This document shows, piece after piece, positions 35,093 through 44,881 of a DNA stretch of 64,000 nucleotides. Source of the DNA: Saprospiraceae bacterium. Lineage in GTDB: Bacteria; Bacteroidota; Bacteroidia; Chitinophagales; Saprospiraceae. The notes beneath the pieces were generated by a model, which was given only the letters and a program-made list of their open reading frames with translations, searched no databases and was not told the origin of the DNA. The first letter of the stretch is position 1; each line of letters begins with the position of its first letter. Made by a program: the position numbers and the translations under genes. The stretch is taken from contig JANQLV010000050.1 in NCBI GenBank assembly GCA_028280415.1, forward strand, positions 101,127-165,126, written 5' to 3'.

Positions 35093-36259
35093 TTACTCTT
35101 TTATTTGATAGCCCTTTGCTTTTGCCTGTTTTTTGATAGACTTGACAACATTTTCCTGGAGACTTTCCTCTTTTTGATCTTTGGCTTTTTCCTTTTTATA
35201 AGCTCGACGCTTTTTATCCAGTTCCTGTATCTTATTTTGGATACTCGTTCTTTTAGTAGCCACTGCTTCGATTCGGGCTTCCAGTTCTTCCACGCTTAAG
35301 TTTTTTAATGTATCCGCATGTACCTCTGCCTTTTCTAATATTTTTTTGTCCTTTTTATAAGCATCTACCAAATCCCAGTCTGTTGCTTTATATTTTTTGG
35401 AGCTTTTAAATACTGCTCTATCCGTCATATTTGCGCGTCCATAAGAAGAAGCATTATGATCCTGAGCCGTTTGATTAATTTGTTTTTCTTTACCTTTTTC
35501 CCCGAAAGGGATATAAGTCTGATTGAGTTCGGTATTCAGTTTATTAATCTGATCATCATAAGGTGTTGGAACATAAACCGTCTCCCTGTTATGATTAATA
35601 TTCAGGTATTCCCCTCCACCGGCAGTAGCTCCGGCTTTCCAGTACTCCCGGATACCAGTTTGATAATCTCCGCAATAAATGGTATTCACGATCACCCCTT
35701 TCTCTTTAGCTTTTTTACAGGCCGTTTCGAAATTAACCGGTCCCTGAGTAAACTCCTCATTACCTGCAATATAGATTACCTTCAAACCATCTTTATTTTT
35801 CCACTCCAAATCCTCTAGAGAAGTCTTGATGATCGCACCACAGTACTCGTCTCCCCCATTAGTAGTCAGAGCAAATAATTTCTTGGAGATCAAATCCATG
35901 TCTGTGGTAAAAGTGGCCAATTGATTAATCTGATTTTTATTATTGGCTTTGGATGGATTTCCGTATTCGTATAATGCAATTTCAAGAACCGTCTCTGTAT
36001 CCTCTTTTTCTGTGCGGGCCAGCTCATTTAAAATATTCCAAAGCTGTGATTTTGCCTGTTCAATCAATCCACTCATCGAACTGCTGGTATCCAAGAGCAG
36101 TGCAACCTGGATCGTACTTTTATTTTTCTTTGAAGTAGAACTTGTATGTTCTTCGCTGGTGTTACTAAAATAAGCAAGGGTATTGCTCTTGTAAGCGAAG
36201 CCCAAGCCAATGTAAAAAGCTACGCCTAGCACAATGAGAAATATTTTCTTTAAAGTCAT
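35093..36259 (-). CDS. VWA-domain membrane-anchored protein
   Basis: A 388-residue protein with an N-terminal membrane anchor or signal (about 5-25), then a von Willebrand A domain (about 50-260). The metal-site motif DTSSSMSG is complete, with the later Thr (TTNGGDE) and Asp positions plausible. The last 130 residues are a charged coiled coil (KKYKATDWDLVDAYKKDKK, VEELEARIEAVATKR). It is probably periplasmic and binds another protein through a divalent metal. It comes before a secreted protein gene on the same strand. Partners unknown. Confidence 0.82.
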   Translation of the reverse strand: MTLKKIFLIVLGVAFYIGLGFAYKSNTLAYFSNTSEEHTSSTSKKNKSTIQVALLLDTSSSMSGLIEQAKSQLWNILNELARTEKEDTETVLEIALYEYGNPSKANNKNQINQLATFTTDMDLISKKLFALTTNGGDEYCGAIIKTSLEDLEWKNKDGLKVIYIAGNEEFTQGPVNFETACKKAKEKGVIVNTIYCGDYQTGIREYWKAGATAGGGEYLNINHNRETVYVPTPYDDQINKLNTELNQTYIPFGEKGKEKQINQTAQDHNASSYGRANMTDRAVFKSSKKYKATDWDLVDAYKKDKKILEKAEVHADTLKNLSVEELEARIEAVATKRTSIQNKIQELDKKRRAYKKEKAKDQKEESLQENVVKSIKKQAKAKGYQIKE

Positions 36260-36342
36260 GATTCATTAGATTTTGTAAAATGAAATGCTGTTCAAAAGTT
36301 TCGTTTCAAATCTCCAACTAAAAAACAGTAAATAAAACATAG

Positions 36343-36390
36343 ACTTGGTCAGGAGGATTATATACTTGGTAAAGACGACAGGGGACTTGG
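36343..36390 (+). promoter_or_regulatory. Three direct repeats at exact 21-bp spacing, candidate LytTR sites
   Basis: ACTTGG occurs at 36343-36348, 36364-36369 and 36385-36390, so each copy is 21 bp from the next, two helical turns apart. Flanking bases also agree partly (GACTTGGT, TACTTGGT, GACTTGGC). LytTR regulators usually bind direct repeats spaced about two turns. The site is just upstream of the LytS/LytTR gene pair, so self-regulation is likely. Confidence 0.6.
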
Positions 36391-36457
36391 CGAAAATGCC
36401 ATTTTGCCCCCTTTTTGTAAAAAGGTATGTAAAAAAACTATTGTAACTTTATGCTGT

Positions 36458-38359
36458 ATGAGTTATCGAATATTAATAATTGGTTTGTTGATCCTGTTTT
36501 CCTCCGGTCTATTTGCCCAGCAGGAAGGTAAGAAGAAGATCAGGCGCAAACGTCAGAACAGTGAAGAGCTGATCCGACGAGCACGTACGTTAAAGGATAA
36601 ATCTCCCAAAGAAGCCATTGCATTGATCGAAGAAGCCATTAGTAGCGCTAGTAAAAAAGAGAAAAGAAGAATCGAAGCAGAAGCATATACCCTGCTTGGT
36701 AATATTTACGAGCAGATCGATCAGGGAGACCTCGCTTTGAATCGCTATCAAAAAGCACTGGAGTTGACAGATCGAAAAAAGGAAAGGGATAAAAAAGCAG
36801 TGCTCTACGAACGTATAGGGCAAATTTATCTCGATAAAAAAAATGATCAAAAAGCCGAAAATGCTTTTCAACTGTGCATTGAAACCAGTACAAACAAAGC
36901 GATTACTTTGAGATGTGAAGAAGGCTTGGCGGATGTGGAACTATTACGCAAAAATGATAAGGCAGTCGTATCACAATTGGATGCCATTTCGCAAAACTAT
37001 AACCTGGACAGCCTGGAAACCGCAAGAATAGAGGCCAGAAAGGCCCGGGCTTATACACAACAAATGGAGTTCGACAAGGCCTCCGAAGCACTTCAAAACA
37101 CTTATAATACCCTGCCGAGAAATAAAAAAATTGAAGAAACGGATTATCAACAGATCAAACAGGCAAAAGAAGATTTAATCAATGCAAATAATTATTCGAA
37201 CACACAGGAACTGGCCATACAAACAAATATTCCCGAGGAAGTTGTAAGCAATTTCCCGGAAAAAGAACAGCTAAAAGATAATCTGAGAATCGCAGAGCTA
37301 TACGAAACGGAAAATAATTTACCCGAAGCAGAAAAAATCATTTCGCGTACCAAAGAACTGATCAAGCCCAATACCGATGCCGCTGTTGCCGCCGAGGTAT
37401 ACAAAAAATCTTCGGAGATTAATCAGAGAAGTGGTAGAATCAATGCCGCCCTGGATGATCTGGAACTGTATATTTCTGCCAAGGAAAAAAGTCTGGAACA
37501 ATTGGAAATCGACTTAAAGGAGCAAATCGAAATTGTCAAGGAACAACAGAAGATCGATCAGCTTCAATACGATTTCAGTATAGAAGAAAAGGAGCAGGAT
37601 TTGATGAAAACTCAATTGCGAACCCAAAAAATCATAATAGGTTTATTGTCTTTGGTACTTTTAGCGTCTCTGGTATTTTTTTATTTTTTATACAAGAATG
37701 TAAAGGAGAAACGCAAAGCCAATCAGCTATTATTGTTGAAGTCACTCCGTACTCAAATGAATCCGCATTTCATTTTTAACGCCCTTAATTCGGTCAATAA
37801 CTTTATTGCCAAAAATGATGAAAAAGCTGCGAACAAATTTTTGTCGGAATTTTCGAAATTAATGCGAAAAGTACTGGATTATTCCCAGCGCGATTTTATC
37901 ACTTTTGATGAAGAGATAGAACTCAATCAACTTTATTTGAAACTGGAACATTTTCGCTTTCGTGACAGATTCGAATATAATTTTCAAAACAATGTAAGCC
38001 AAGATGCTTATAACCTGGAAATTCCTCCAATGCTTATTCAGCCGTTTATCGAAAATGCGGTTTGGCACGGTCTGCGCTACAAGGAAGACAAAGGGCAACT
38101 AACCGTAAAGATCAACGAAGAGGCAAACAGAATTGTAGTAAAGGTCGAAGATAATGGTATTGGAAGACAAAAGTCCAAATCACTTAAAACCGCTAATCAG
38201 AAAAAATATAAAAGCACCGGTTTGGAAAATATTGCAAAGCGAATTGCCCTGATTAATGAGCTTTATCAAAAAAATTATACCGTAGCGATTTCCGATTTAT
38301 TATCGGACCAGGAAGATACCGGAACGATCGTAGAAATTGGTATTCCCAAGAACGATTGA
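36458..38359 (+). CDS. LytS-type sensor histidine kinase with TPR sensor
   Basis: I start at ATG 36458, where a signal peptide begins (MSYRILIIGLLILFSSGLFAQ); an upstream start adds 18 residues. The 633-residue protein has periplasmic helical TPR-like repeats (about 30-380), a coiled coil, one membrane helix (about 390-412), and a His_kinase domain with phospho-acceptor His437 in QMNPHFIFNALNSVNNF, followed by an ATPase with PPMLIQPFIENAVWHG. This is the LytS/YehU branch, paired with the LytTR regulator that follows. Signal unknown. Confidence 0.92.
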   Translation: MSYRILIIGLLILFSSGLFAQQEGKKKIRRKRQNSEELIRRARTLKDKSPKEAIALIEEAISSASKKEKRRIEAEAYTLLGNIYEQIDQGDLALNRYQKALELTDRKKERDKKAVLYERIGQIYLDKKNDQKAENAFQLCIETSTNKAITLRCEEGLADVELLRKNDKAVVSQLDAISQNYNLDSLETARIEARKARAYTQQMEFDKASEALQNTYNTLPRNKKIEETDYQQIKQAKEDLINANNYSNTQELAIQTNIPEEVVSNFPEKEQLKDNLRIAELYETENNLPEAEKIISRTKELIKPNTDAAVAAEVYKKSSEINQRSGRINAALDDLELYISAKEKSLEQLEIDLKEQIEIVKEQQKIDQLQYDFSIEEKEQDLMKTQLRTQKIIIGLLSLVLLASLVFFYFLYKNVKEKRKANQLLLLKSLRTQMNPHFIFNALNSVNNFIAKNDEKAANKFLSEFSKLMRKVLDYSQRDFITFDEEIELNQLYLKLEHFRFRDRFEYNFQNNVSQDAYNLEIPPMLIQPFIENAVWHGLRYKEDKGQLTVKINEEANRIVVKVEDNGIGRQKSKSLKTANQKKYKSTGLENIAKRIALINELYQKNYTVAISDLLSDQEDTGTIVEIGIPKND

Positions 38360-38447
38360 TTATTCCTGATGATTAAGCATTATGTATTGCCCGGAGGATT
38401 TGTATTTCGCAAATGGTAATTTTAAAAGATTTTTTAGCCTTTTAAAT

Positions 38448-39203
38448 ATGAGTAATATTACAGCCATCATTGTCGACGATGAACAGGACAGTCGGGAGAC
38501 TTTACGAAATTATTTAGGCAAGTATTGTCCACAAATTGAACTACTTGGGGAGTCTGCTAATATTATGGAAGCCAGAGCCTCGATTCTAAAGCTTCAGCCT
38601 CAGCTCGTTTTTCTGGATATTGAAATGCCACATGGAAACGCTTTCGACTTGCTGGAACAATGGGGTGAAATTGATTTCGAAATTATTTTTATAACTGCAT
38701 TTAGTCAATACGCTATTCAGGCATTTAATTTGAGTGCCGCACATTATCTTTTAAAACCGGTTGATATAGAGGAACTGGAAAAGGCAGTCGCTACTGTTGA
38801 AGCCTCTTTATTAAAAAAAGAAAAATTGAGCCATGCTAAAATCCTTTTGGAAAACATGGCAGCTTTACACTCCCAAAATCGCAAACTGGTTTTACCGCTT
38901 ATGGAAGGTTTTGATATCGTAAAAATGTCGGAAATTCTTTATTGCGAAGCAGAAGATAATTTTACCCGCTTTTATTTCAAAGATGGTCGTAAAACCTTAA
39001 TCTGCCGAAGCCTTAAATTCTATGAAGCCGCTTTAAATGATTTTGGCTTTTGCCGGGTACACCGTTCGCATATTGTCAACCTCGATTTTGTCGTACGTTA
39101 TAAAAAAGGTAAAGGTGGTTCGGTGATTTTAGAAAACGGTAAAGAGTTGCTGGTTTCCAATAATAAAAAATCCGAACTCCTGGAAAAAATCATGGGAAAA
39201 TAG
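38448..39203 (+). CDS. LytTR-family response regulator
   Basis: I start at ATG 38448; the longer frame adds 22 residues that do not fit the family. The 251-residue protein has a receiver domain (1-125) with phospho-acceptor Asp57 (FLDIEMPHGNAF), conserved acidic VDDEQDS and HYLLKPVD (Lys), and a LytTR DNA-binding domain (about 150-250) with EDNFTRFYFKDG and FCRVHRSHIVNLDFV. It is 88 bp after its partner kinase. Its sites may be the three repeats upstream of the kinase gene. Confidence 0.93.
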   Translation: MSNITAIIVDDEQDSRETLRNYLGKYCPQIELLGESANIMEARASILKLQPQLVFLDIEMPHGNAFDLLEQWGEIDFEIIFITAFSQYAIQAFNLSAAHYLLKPVDIEELEKAVATVEASLLKKEKLSHAKILLENMAALHSQNRKLVLPLMEGFDIVKMSEILYCEAEDNFTRFYFKDGRKTLICRSLKFYEAALNDFGFCRVHRSHIVNLDFVVRYKKGKGGSVILENGKELLVSNNKKSELLEKIMGK

Positions 39204-39339
39204 TCTTCTCCTCTATCCTGCTACCAATCTCTCTAATCTGACAATCCCAGGACAATTTGAATTCAGTAATATGTTTTCAAAAGGACAAATCTTAATACGT
39301 ATACCTCCTAATATAGTATTATAATTTATAAGCCTGTAC

Positions 39340-40287
39340 ATGGAGAAAATCAAACTGATTTTTGTTTTTGGTTTTATCATTTTATCAATTCCTGGTCTTA
39401 ATGCGCAAACTTGTTGCTCAGCGGGGGCGCCTATTAGCTCTTCACTGGACATCAATAATTCAGAGCAGAAAAGCATTACCATTCGGCTTGATTATGAATA
39501 CAACAGCGTCAACAGACTTATTGATAATAATAAAAGGCTGACTAATGATCCCAGGCGAAGGAATGGACATAGCGTTTCCTTTCGAGCGGATTTCACGCTC
39601 AATAAGCGATGGGCTTTTAGTGCATTCCTTCCGCTTGTTTTTCAAAACCGGACTACTTTCTCGGAAAGTGAAAGTGCTTCTGGTTTAGGAGATTTGACTT
39701 TATTAACACAATATACCTTCTATCTCAAAAATACGGCACAACTTCGATGGGGGCTTGGTTTGAAACTGCCAACAGGCGAACAGTTTATTACTGATACACG
39801 CGGGATTAATCTGTCTCCAGATATGCAAAGCGGTAGCGGTACAGTAGATTTAATCGCCAGAGCAGCCTATTTAAAAGAGCATATATTCATCCGTAATCTG
39901 ACCAATCAGACCGCTGTATCCTATAAATACAATACTACTAATGAGCATTTTGGTGATCGGGAAAAAATCACCGGACGCCGTTTTAAATTCGGTAATGAAG
40001 CACAATTAGTTAGTACTTTCAGTTATTTAATCGTCGCTAAAAAATGGTTTCTGATCCCCGAACTGGGTGTACTGCTCCGGCACGTAGGGCCAAATCAAGA
40101 GCAAGGACAAAACGCTCCCAATAGTGGTGGCTTTTGGCTGCGAATTCCCATTGGGATACAACTCAGACCTAATGATCTTTTAACGCTGCGTTTTTATGGA
40201 GAGGTTCCGGTAAAAGAATATCTGGATGGCTTGCAGATCACCACAGATTATAAACTGGGTATGCAAGTGGGATATAGATTAAAATAG
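39340..40287 (+). CDS. Outer-membrane beta-barrel protein with Cys-rich N-terminus
   Basis: A 315-residue exported protein (signal peptide MEKIKLIFVFGFIILSIPGLNAQ) whose mature form starts TCCSAGAPIS, then a barrel of about 12 strands with aromatic girdles (HSVSFRADFTLNKRWAFSAFLP, LTLLTQYTFYLKN, RWGLGLKLPTG) and a final GMQVGYRLK. The shape resembles transporters of the phenol-degradation MetA-type group. The vicinal Cys pair at the mature N-terminus is unusual and could bind metal. The next gene, a DUF3179 lipoprotein, follows 71 bp downstream, so they may work together. Confidence 0.7.
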   Translation: MEKIKLIFVFGFIILSIPGLNAQTCCSAGAPISSSLDINNSEQKSITIRLDYEYNSVNRLIDNNKRLTNDPRRRNGHSVSFRADFTLNKRWAFSAFLPLVFQNRTTFSESESASGLGDLTLLTQYTFYLKNTAQLRWGLGLKLPTGEQFITDTRGINLSPDMQSGSGTVDLIARAAYLKEHIFIRNLTNQTAVSYKYNTTNEHFGDREKITGRRFKFGNEAQLVSTFSYLIVAKKWFLIPELGVLLRHVGPNQEQGQNAPNSGGFWLRIPIGIQLRPNDLLTLRFYGEVPVKEYLDGLQITTDYKLGMQVGYRLK

Positions 40288-40358
40288 CCTTAAGGACGAC
40301 AAGATCAGACAGTACTGCCTTATAACAAATCACATTTTTATGTATAAACAATATATCA

Positions 40359-41393
40359 ATGAAAAGGACACTTTTTTTTACACTATCTGTATTTCTGTTT
40401 TTTAGTGCTTGCAATAAAAATGAAAATGAAAGGGAGTTCACGGAATGGTCGATTCCCGTAAATGAAGTAAGAGATGGTGGCCCGGGGAAAGATGGTATCC
40501 CTTCTATCGATAATCCGGATTTTATAAAAATGGAAGAAGTGAGTTTTTTGGATGATTCGGATTTAGTCGTTGTTCTTAAATATGATGAACAAGTAAAAAT
40601 TTATCCCCATCCTATTCTGGATTGGCACGAGATTGTAAATGATGAAATTTCGGATCGAAAATTTGCGCTGAATTATTGTCCGCTCACCGGTACGGCCCTT
40701 GCATGGGATCGGGAGATCAATGGAACTACAACTACTTTTGGCGTAAGCGGGAAACTTTATAATAATAATCTAATCCTTTATGACCGGGCAACGGATAGTT
40801 ATTGGTCACAGATTGGTCTGGATTGTGTAAACGGCGAGCTATTGGGTCAAAGGGCAAAAACGTTCCCTATCGTTGAAATGAACTGGGTCTCTTGCAAACT
40901 GGCCTTTCCAGAGGCCGAAGTCATGAGTACGAATACCGGCTTTAGCAGAAACTACAACAATTATCCTTACGGCGATTATCGTACAAATAACAGCTTTCTT
41001 CTGTTTCCTAATAACCCCTCGGATAATCGCCTTCCCTCAAAGCAGCGGGTTTTGGGCGTCCTGGAGGAAGATGCCAATAAAGTATATAGCATCACGAATT
41101 TTTCGAGCCCCAATATAATCTACGATAAAGTTGGAAATGCGAATGTTATCGTTATCGGTTCTGCTGCTGATAAATTCATCGTAGCCTTTTATGATGATGG
41201 TAGCCTGGATAACTTTGTAGTTAACCTGGATAATCTCCCTGTACTCGGAACAGATACAAATGGTAATCAACTCGATATCAATGGTGAAATCGTTGCCGGT
41301 CCTCTGAGCGGCCAGCAATTATCGCAACCAGAATCTTTTATCGGTTATTGGTTTTCATTCGGAGCTTTTTATCCGGGAATCGAGATATTTTAG
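40359..41393 (+). CDS. DUF3179 domain lipoprotein
   Basis: A 344-residue lipoprotein (Cys18 in FFSACNK). The DUF3179 pattern is clear: KIYPHPILDWHEIVND, LNYCPLTGTALAWDR, TFGVSGKLYNNNLILYDRATDSYW and a later SCKLAFPEA. The conserved Cys in NYCPLTG and the second in SCK could form a metal or redox site. The family is common but not characterised. It follows the Cys-rich barrel gene and is convergent with the next gene. Other motifs are absent. Confidence 0.85.
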   Translation: MKRTLFFTLSVFLFFSACNKNENEREFTEWSIPVNEVRDGGPGKDGIPSIDNPDFIKMEEVSFLDDSDLVVVLKYDEQVKIYPHPILDWHEIVNDEISDRKFALNYCPLTGTALAWDREINGTTTTFGVSGKLYNNNLILYDRATDSYWSQIGLDCVNGELLGQRAKTFPIVEMNWVSCKLAFPEAEVMSTNTGFSRNYNNYPYGDYRTNNSFLLFPNNPSDNRLPSKQRVLGVLEEDANKVYSITNFSSPNIIYDKVGNANVIVIGSAADKFIVAFYDDGSLDNFVVNLDNLPVLGTDTNGNQLDINGEIVAGPLSGQQLSQPESFIGYWFSFGAFYPGIEIF

Positions 41394-41416
41394 GTAAGCC
41401 GCAAACAAAGGTTCTA

Positions 41417-42235
41417 TTAAAGAAGAGGGTAGATTTCCCGGGCGAGGGCTTGAGGTGCTTCGAACGGAAGAAGATGACCAGTTTCCGGGAAGTTAATAAA
41501 TTGATTTTTCGGTTGAAGCCTTTGCCAGTTCTGCCACACTTTCTCGCTAAGAACATCGCTTTCTGCTCCGCGAACAACCACCAGAGGTATTTTTACTTTG
41601 TCTAATTGATTAAAAAAGACGGGAGCACTTGCATAGACTTGTGCTTCCCAAGCTTTGGAATAAGCCAGTGTGACACCGCCATTTTTATTTGCTATAATTG
41701 AATGATCCACCAATAGTCGCAATTGTTCATCGGATAGTTTCGTAAAAACGCGCTTGCTTCGCCAACTCTCATAAACCGCATTTTTAGAGTCCCACTGATC
41801 CTTCCTTTTATTAGCAATCTGTGCAACGGGTATGATTTTCTTTTTTAAAAAAAGTGGTAGTATCGTCAGCATCTTCATCCATGCACCTGAAAGAACTACC
41901 GGGTCCAATAAAACCAGTTTCGAAAACAAGTCAGGTCTTTTAATCGCTACCATCATAGAAGTCACGCCCCCCAGTGAATGGCCAAATCCAATAATGTTTT
42001 TCAGCCCCTGCTCATCCAGGAAACGAATCATATCATCAGCAAAATGATTCCAGCCTTTTAACTGGTTCGGATGTTCCCCTTCCCAGAGCGGTCGAAATTT
42101 ACTGGCTATAATCTGATGGTCTTTTAAAAAGGGGCTCAAAAAAGGCTCGTAAATTTCAGGAGAAAACCCATTAGCATGTGCAAAGTGGATTAGTTTTCCT
42201 GAATGGCCAAAGGTAATATGGGGAATAGGAGACAT
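41417..42235 (-). CDS. Alpha/beta hydrolase
   Basis: A 272-residue cytoplasmic hydrolase. It has an HFAHANGFSPEIY oxyanion-loop region, nucleophile elbow GFGHSLGGVTSMM (Ser), acid in VVRGAESDVLS and His in FPETGHLLPFE. This is the standard order for alpha/beta hydrolases. Substrate cannot be told. It is 21 bp after an rRNA methyltransferase gene on the same strand, probably the last gene of a three-gene unit with the helicase. Confidence 0.88.
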   Translation of the reverse strand: MSPIPHITFGHSGKLIHFAHANGFSPEIYEPFLSPFLKDHQIIASKFRPLWEGEHPNQLKGWNHFADDMIRFLDEQGLKNIIGFGHSLGGVTSMMVAIKRPDLFSKLVLLDPVVLSGAWMKMLTILPLFLKKKIIPVAQIANKRKDQWDSKNAVYESWRSKRVFTKLSDEQLRLLVDHSIIANKNGGVTLAYSKAWEAQVYASAPVFFNQLDKVKIPLVVVRGAESDVLSEKVWQNWQRLQPKNQFINFPETGHLLPFEAPQALAREIYPLL

Positions 42236-42256
42236 TTACTTCGTTCTATGCTACTT

Positions 42257-43450
42257 TTAGAGTATTCTATAATACGCTGCTTTCAGATAAGCGCCTTCCG
42301 GGAATCGGACGGGATGATCTATATCGTGAAAAGTTTTTTCCAGCAAGCGGTATTTGACATTTGTAGTATTCATCGCATTTTCTGACAAACTAAAAAAATC
42401 ATCCGCTTTTACTCTTGAAGAACAAGAAGCCAGCAGTAATGTTCCGTTTTTATGGACCAATTGTATTCCTAATTTTGCCAGGCGTTCATAATGCTGTTTG
42501 GCTTTGGGGATTTCACTTTCGCGCTTCGCAAAAGAAGGTGGATCAATTATTACAATATCGAATTTAATCCCTTTTTTTACAAAATCTTCTAATGCAGTAA
42601 AAGCATCAAGAGCCAGTGTTTTATGTTTACCTTTATGCGGATTCAATTTTGCATTTGCTATCGCCATTTCCAATGCTCGCGCACTAATATCGATACTCGT
42701 AACCTCTTTTGCCCCTCCTGCCAGAGCATGTACTGAAAATCCTCCGGCATAAGCAAATACATCCAAAACCGTTTTCCCTTTAGCCAGGTTTCCTATTTTC
42801 TTTCTATTAAATCTATGATCAAGGAAATAACCCGTTTTATGTCCTTTGATCACATTAGCAGAAAATTGTAAACCATGTTCCCGGAATACAATTATTTCAT
42901 TTTCCAGCTCCCCTGAAAGTATTTGCTCGTCCTGATAATTTTCAGTGTGATCCAGTTTTTGCAGAGACCGGTTCAATCTAAGTACCATTGTTTTTGCTTT
43001 GCTATAATGCATTAATGGTTTTTGTATTTGTTCCAGGTAAGGAAACCAGATAGCCGAGTATAGTTTTACGACCAGGACATGATCATAAATATCCGCTATC
43101 AATCCAGGCAGCCCGTCATTTTCACCATATATTAAGCGATAACTATTTGTGTCCGTTTGGAGCAATGGTTTACGGAGTTCATAGGCCGCTGCAATTTTTT
43201 CATCAAACCAGTTTTGGTCAATAGTAAGGGATTGGTGGAACTGTAATAATTTAATCCGGATGGGAGAATGTGGATCGTAGAATCCACAGGCCAGGAATTT
43301 ATTCTTTTTATTATCAAAAATTATTGCGAGATCACCTGCTTGTCCTTCTTTACTTTGCTTGACAATACTTGCTTCGAAAACCCAGGGATGTCCTTTCTTC
43401 ACCATTCGTTCGGCTGCGGGTTTTAGTTTAATGGCAATTCGGTTGCTCAA
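42257..43450 (-). CDS. RlmI-like class I rRNA (m5C) methyltransferase
   Basis: A 397-residue enzyme with an N-terminal PUA-like RNA-binding domain (about 1-75; VKKGHPWVFEASI) and a Rossmann methyltransferase. SAM motif I is VLDVFAYAGGFSVHALAGGAKEVTSID; motif IV is DIVIIDPPSFAK. The late LLLASCSSRV segment supplies the Cys expected for a cytosine-C5 enzyme. E. coli RlmI modifies 23S rRNA at C1962; the target here is inferred. The gene is 3 bp after a DEAD-box-family helicase, a common RNA-processing pairing. Confidence 0.88.
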   Translation of the reverse strand: MSNRIAIKLKPAAERMVKKGHPWVFEASIVKQSKEGQAGDLAIIFDNKKNKFLACGFYDPHSPIRIKLLQFHQSLTIDQNWFDEKIAAAYELRKPLLQTDTNSYRLIYGENDGLPGLIADIYDHVLVVKLYSAIWFPYLEQIQKPLMHYSKAKTMVLRLNRSLQKLDHTENYQDEQILSGELENEIIVFREHGLQFSANVIKGHKTGYFLDHRFNRKKIGNLAKGKTVLDVFAYAGGFSVHALAGGAKEVTSIDISARALEMAIANAKLNPHKGKHKTLALDAFTALEDFVKKGIKFDIVIIDPPSFAKRESEIPKAKQHYERLAKLGIQLVHKNGTLLLASCSSRVKADDFFSLSENAMNTTNVKYRLLEKTFHDIDHPVRFPEGAYLKAAYYRIL

Positions 43451-43453
43451 TTT

Positions 43454-44779
43454 TTATTTCCTTTTTTTCTTTCGACGAGCTTTCTTTTTCTCGACAGCTC
43501 GAGCCCGGCGGCGCAAATGAGCGCGATTTGTTTTTTTATTTTTATCTTTTTTATCGTGAAAAGCTCCTTGCGAACTCAAATTCACTTTAGGCAGGTAATT
43601 AATATCTCCGGCAGAAGTTGGTATTTCGTCGGGAACTAATTCCTCAATTATTTCTACTGCTTCCGGAAAAGGTATTTCGGTAATTTCCTTGTTCATCATC
43701 GCTTCTATTTCAGCTTTCATTTCCAGTTCCTCCGCTTTAAAAAAGGTAATAGCAATACCTTGCCTATCTGCCCTTCCGGTCCGGCCAATCCGGTGTATGT
43801 AATTCTCTTTGATTTCAGGAGCATCAAAATTGATAACATGGCTCACCTCTGATACATCCAGCCCCCGGGCAATAATCTCGGTAGCCAATAATATTCGAAT
43901 TTTCCCGGCGTGGAAAGCCTGTACGGTTTTGATCCGGTAATTTTGCGCTTTATTGGAGTGAATGATTCCCAAAGCCTTGCCATATTCTCCCTGAATTAAT
44001 TCAAATAAGCGATCTGCCAGTCTCTTTGTGCCGACAAACACCAATACCTTGACCATCGTTTCATCATGATTAAGCAGGTATTTCAGTAAATTGGCTTTTG
44101 TATAAAAATTGGGAACGGTATAAGCACTTTGATCTATTTTTTCGACCGGTGTACCGGTAATTGCCACTTCAATTTTTTCAGGATCATTAAAAAAAGTATC
44201 GATGATCGCTTCCACTTCTTTGGTCATCGTTGCAGAAAATAACAGATGTTGTCTTTTTTCCGGAAGGAGATCAAGTATATTTATCAACTGAGGTCTAAAA
44301 CCCAAATCCAGCATTTGATCAACTTCATCGATCACCAGTTTTTTTACATTTTTCAAGCGAAGTGAACGGGACATCGCCAGATCGTACAATCGCCCGGGAG
44401 TGGCTACCAATATGTCCAAACCCTCTTCAACCAATTTCCGTTGAGTATTCATATTTGTCCCTCCGTACACCCCGAGTGCCCGGACAGACATATAAGCACC
44501 GAGCTTTTCAATCTCCTCCACTACCTGCAATACCAGCTCCCTGGTCGGAACAATAATTAATACCCTGGGATGTTTTTCTTTTGAAAATTTGTGCAATCGG
44601 AGCAATGGTAACAGGTATGCATAAGTCTTTCCCGTTCCCGTCTGTGCTATTCCTATGACATCCCTGCCAGACATGATTGTAGAAAAAGCCTTTTCCTGTA
44701 TGGGCGTCGGATTGATCAATCCCATATCTGTAATTGCATTAAGCAAGGGCTTATTCAAGTTCAAATCTTCGAATTTCAT
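43454..44779 (-). CDS. DEAD-box-family RNA helicase with DEVD motif II
   Basis: A 441-residue RNA helicase. Q-motif region NPTPIQEKAFS, Walker A AQTGTGKTYAYLLP, motif Ib PTRELVLQV, motif II DEVD (not the usual DEAD), motif III SATM, and motif VI HRIGRTGRADR are all present. The C-terminus is a basic tail (RRRARAVEKKKARRKKKRK) that can grip RNA. Bacteroidota have several such proteins in ribosome assembly and cold response. It is followed by the rRNA methyltransferase after 3 bp. Confidence 0.93.
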   Translation of the reverse strand: MKFEDLNLNKPLLNAITDMGLINPTPIQEKAFSTIMSGRDVIGIAQTGTGKTYAYLLPLLRLHKFSKEKHPRVLIIVPTRELVLQVVEEIEKLGAYMSVRALGVYGGTNMNTQRKLVEEGLDILVATPGRLYDLAMSRSLRLKNVKKLVIDEVDQMLDLGFRPQLINILDLLPEKRQHLLFSATMTKEVEAIIDTFFNDPEKIEVAITGTPVEKIDQSAYTVPNFYTKANLLKYLLNHDETMVKVLVFVGTKRLADRLFELIQGEYGKALGIIHSNKAQNYRIKTVQAFHAGKIRILLATEIIARGLDVSEVSHVINFDAPEIKENYIHRIGRTGRADRQGIAITFFKAEELEMKAEIEAMMNKEITEIPFPEAVEIIEELVPDEIPTSAGDINYLPKVNLSSQGAFHDKKDKNKKTNRAHLRRRARAVEKKKARRKKKRK

Positions 44780-44813
44780 ACCGCAAAGGTAGTAAAAATT
44801 CGACTTTCACTGA

Positions 44814-44836
44814 TCGACGTTCAGTCCGAACGTCGA
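44814..44836 (-). terminator. Hairpin terminator of the DUF5686 gene
   Basis: Perfect nine-base stem TCGACGTTC/GAACGTCGA with a 5-nt loop, between the DUF5686 stop and the helicase start. Reading on the minus strand, it is followed about 20 bases later by ATTTTTAC, so it is a likely intrinsic terminator. Confidence 0.6.
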
Positions 44837-44881
44837 ATAGCAAATCATGAACAATGTTTAATTAATTCAAACTGCAGTTAA

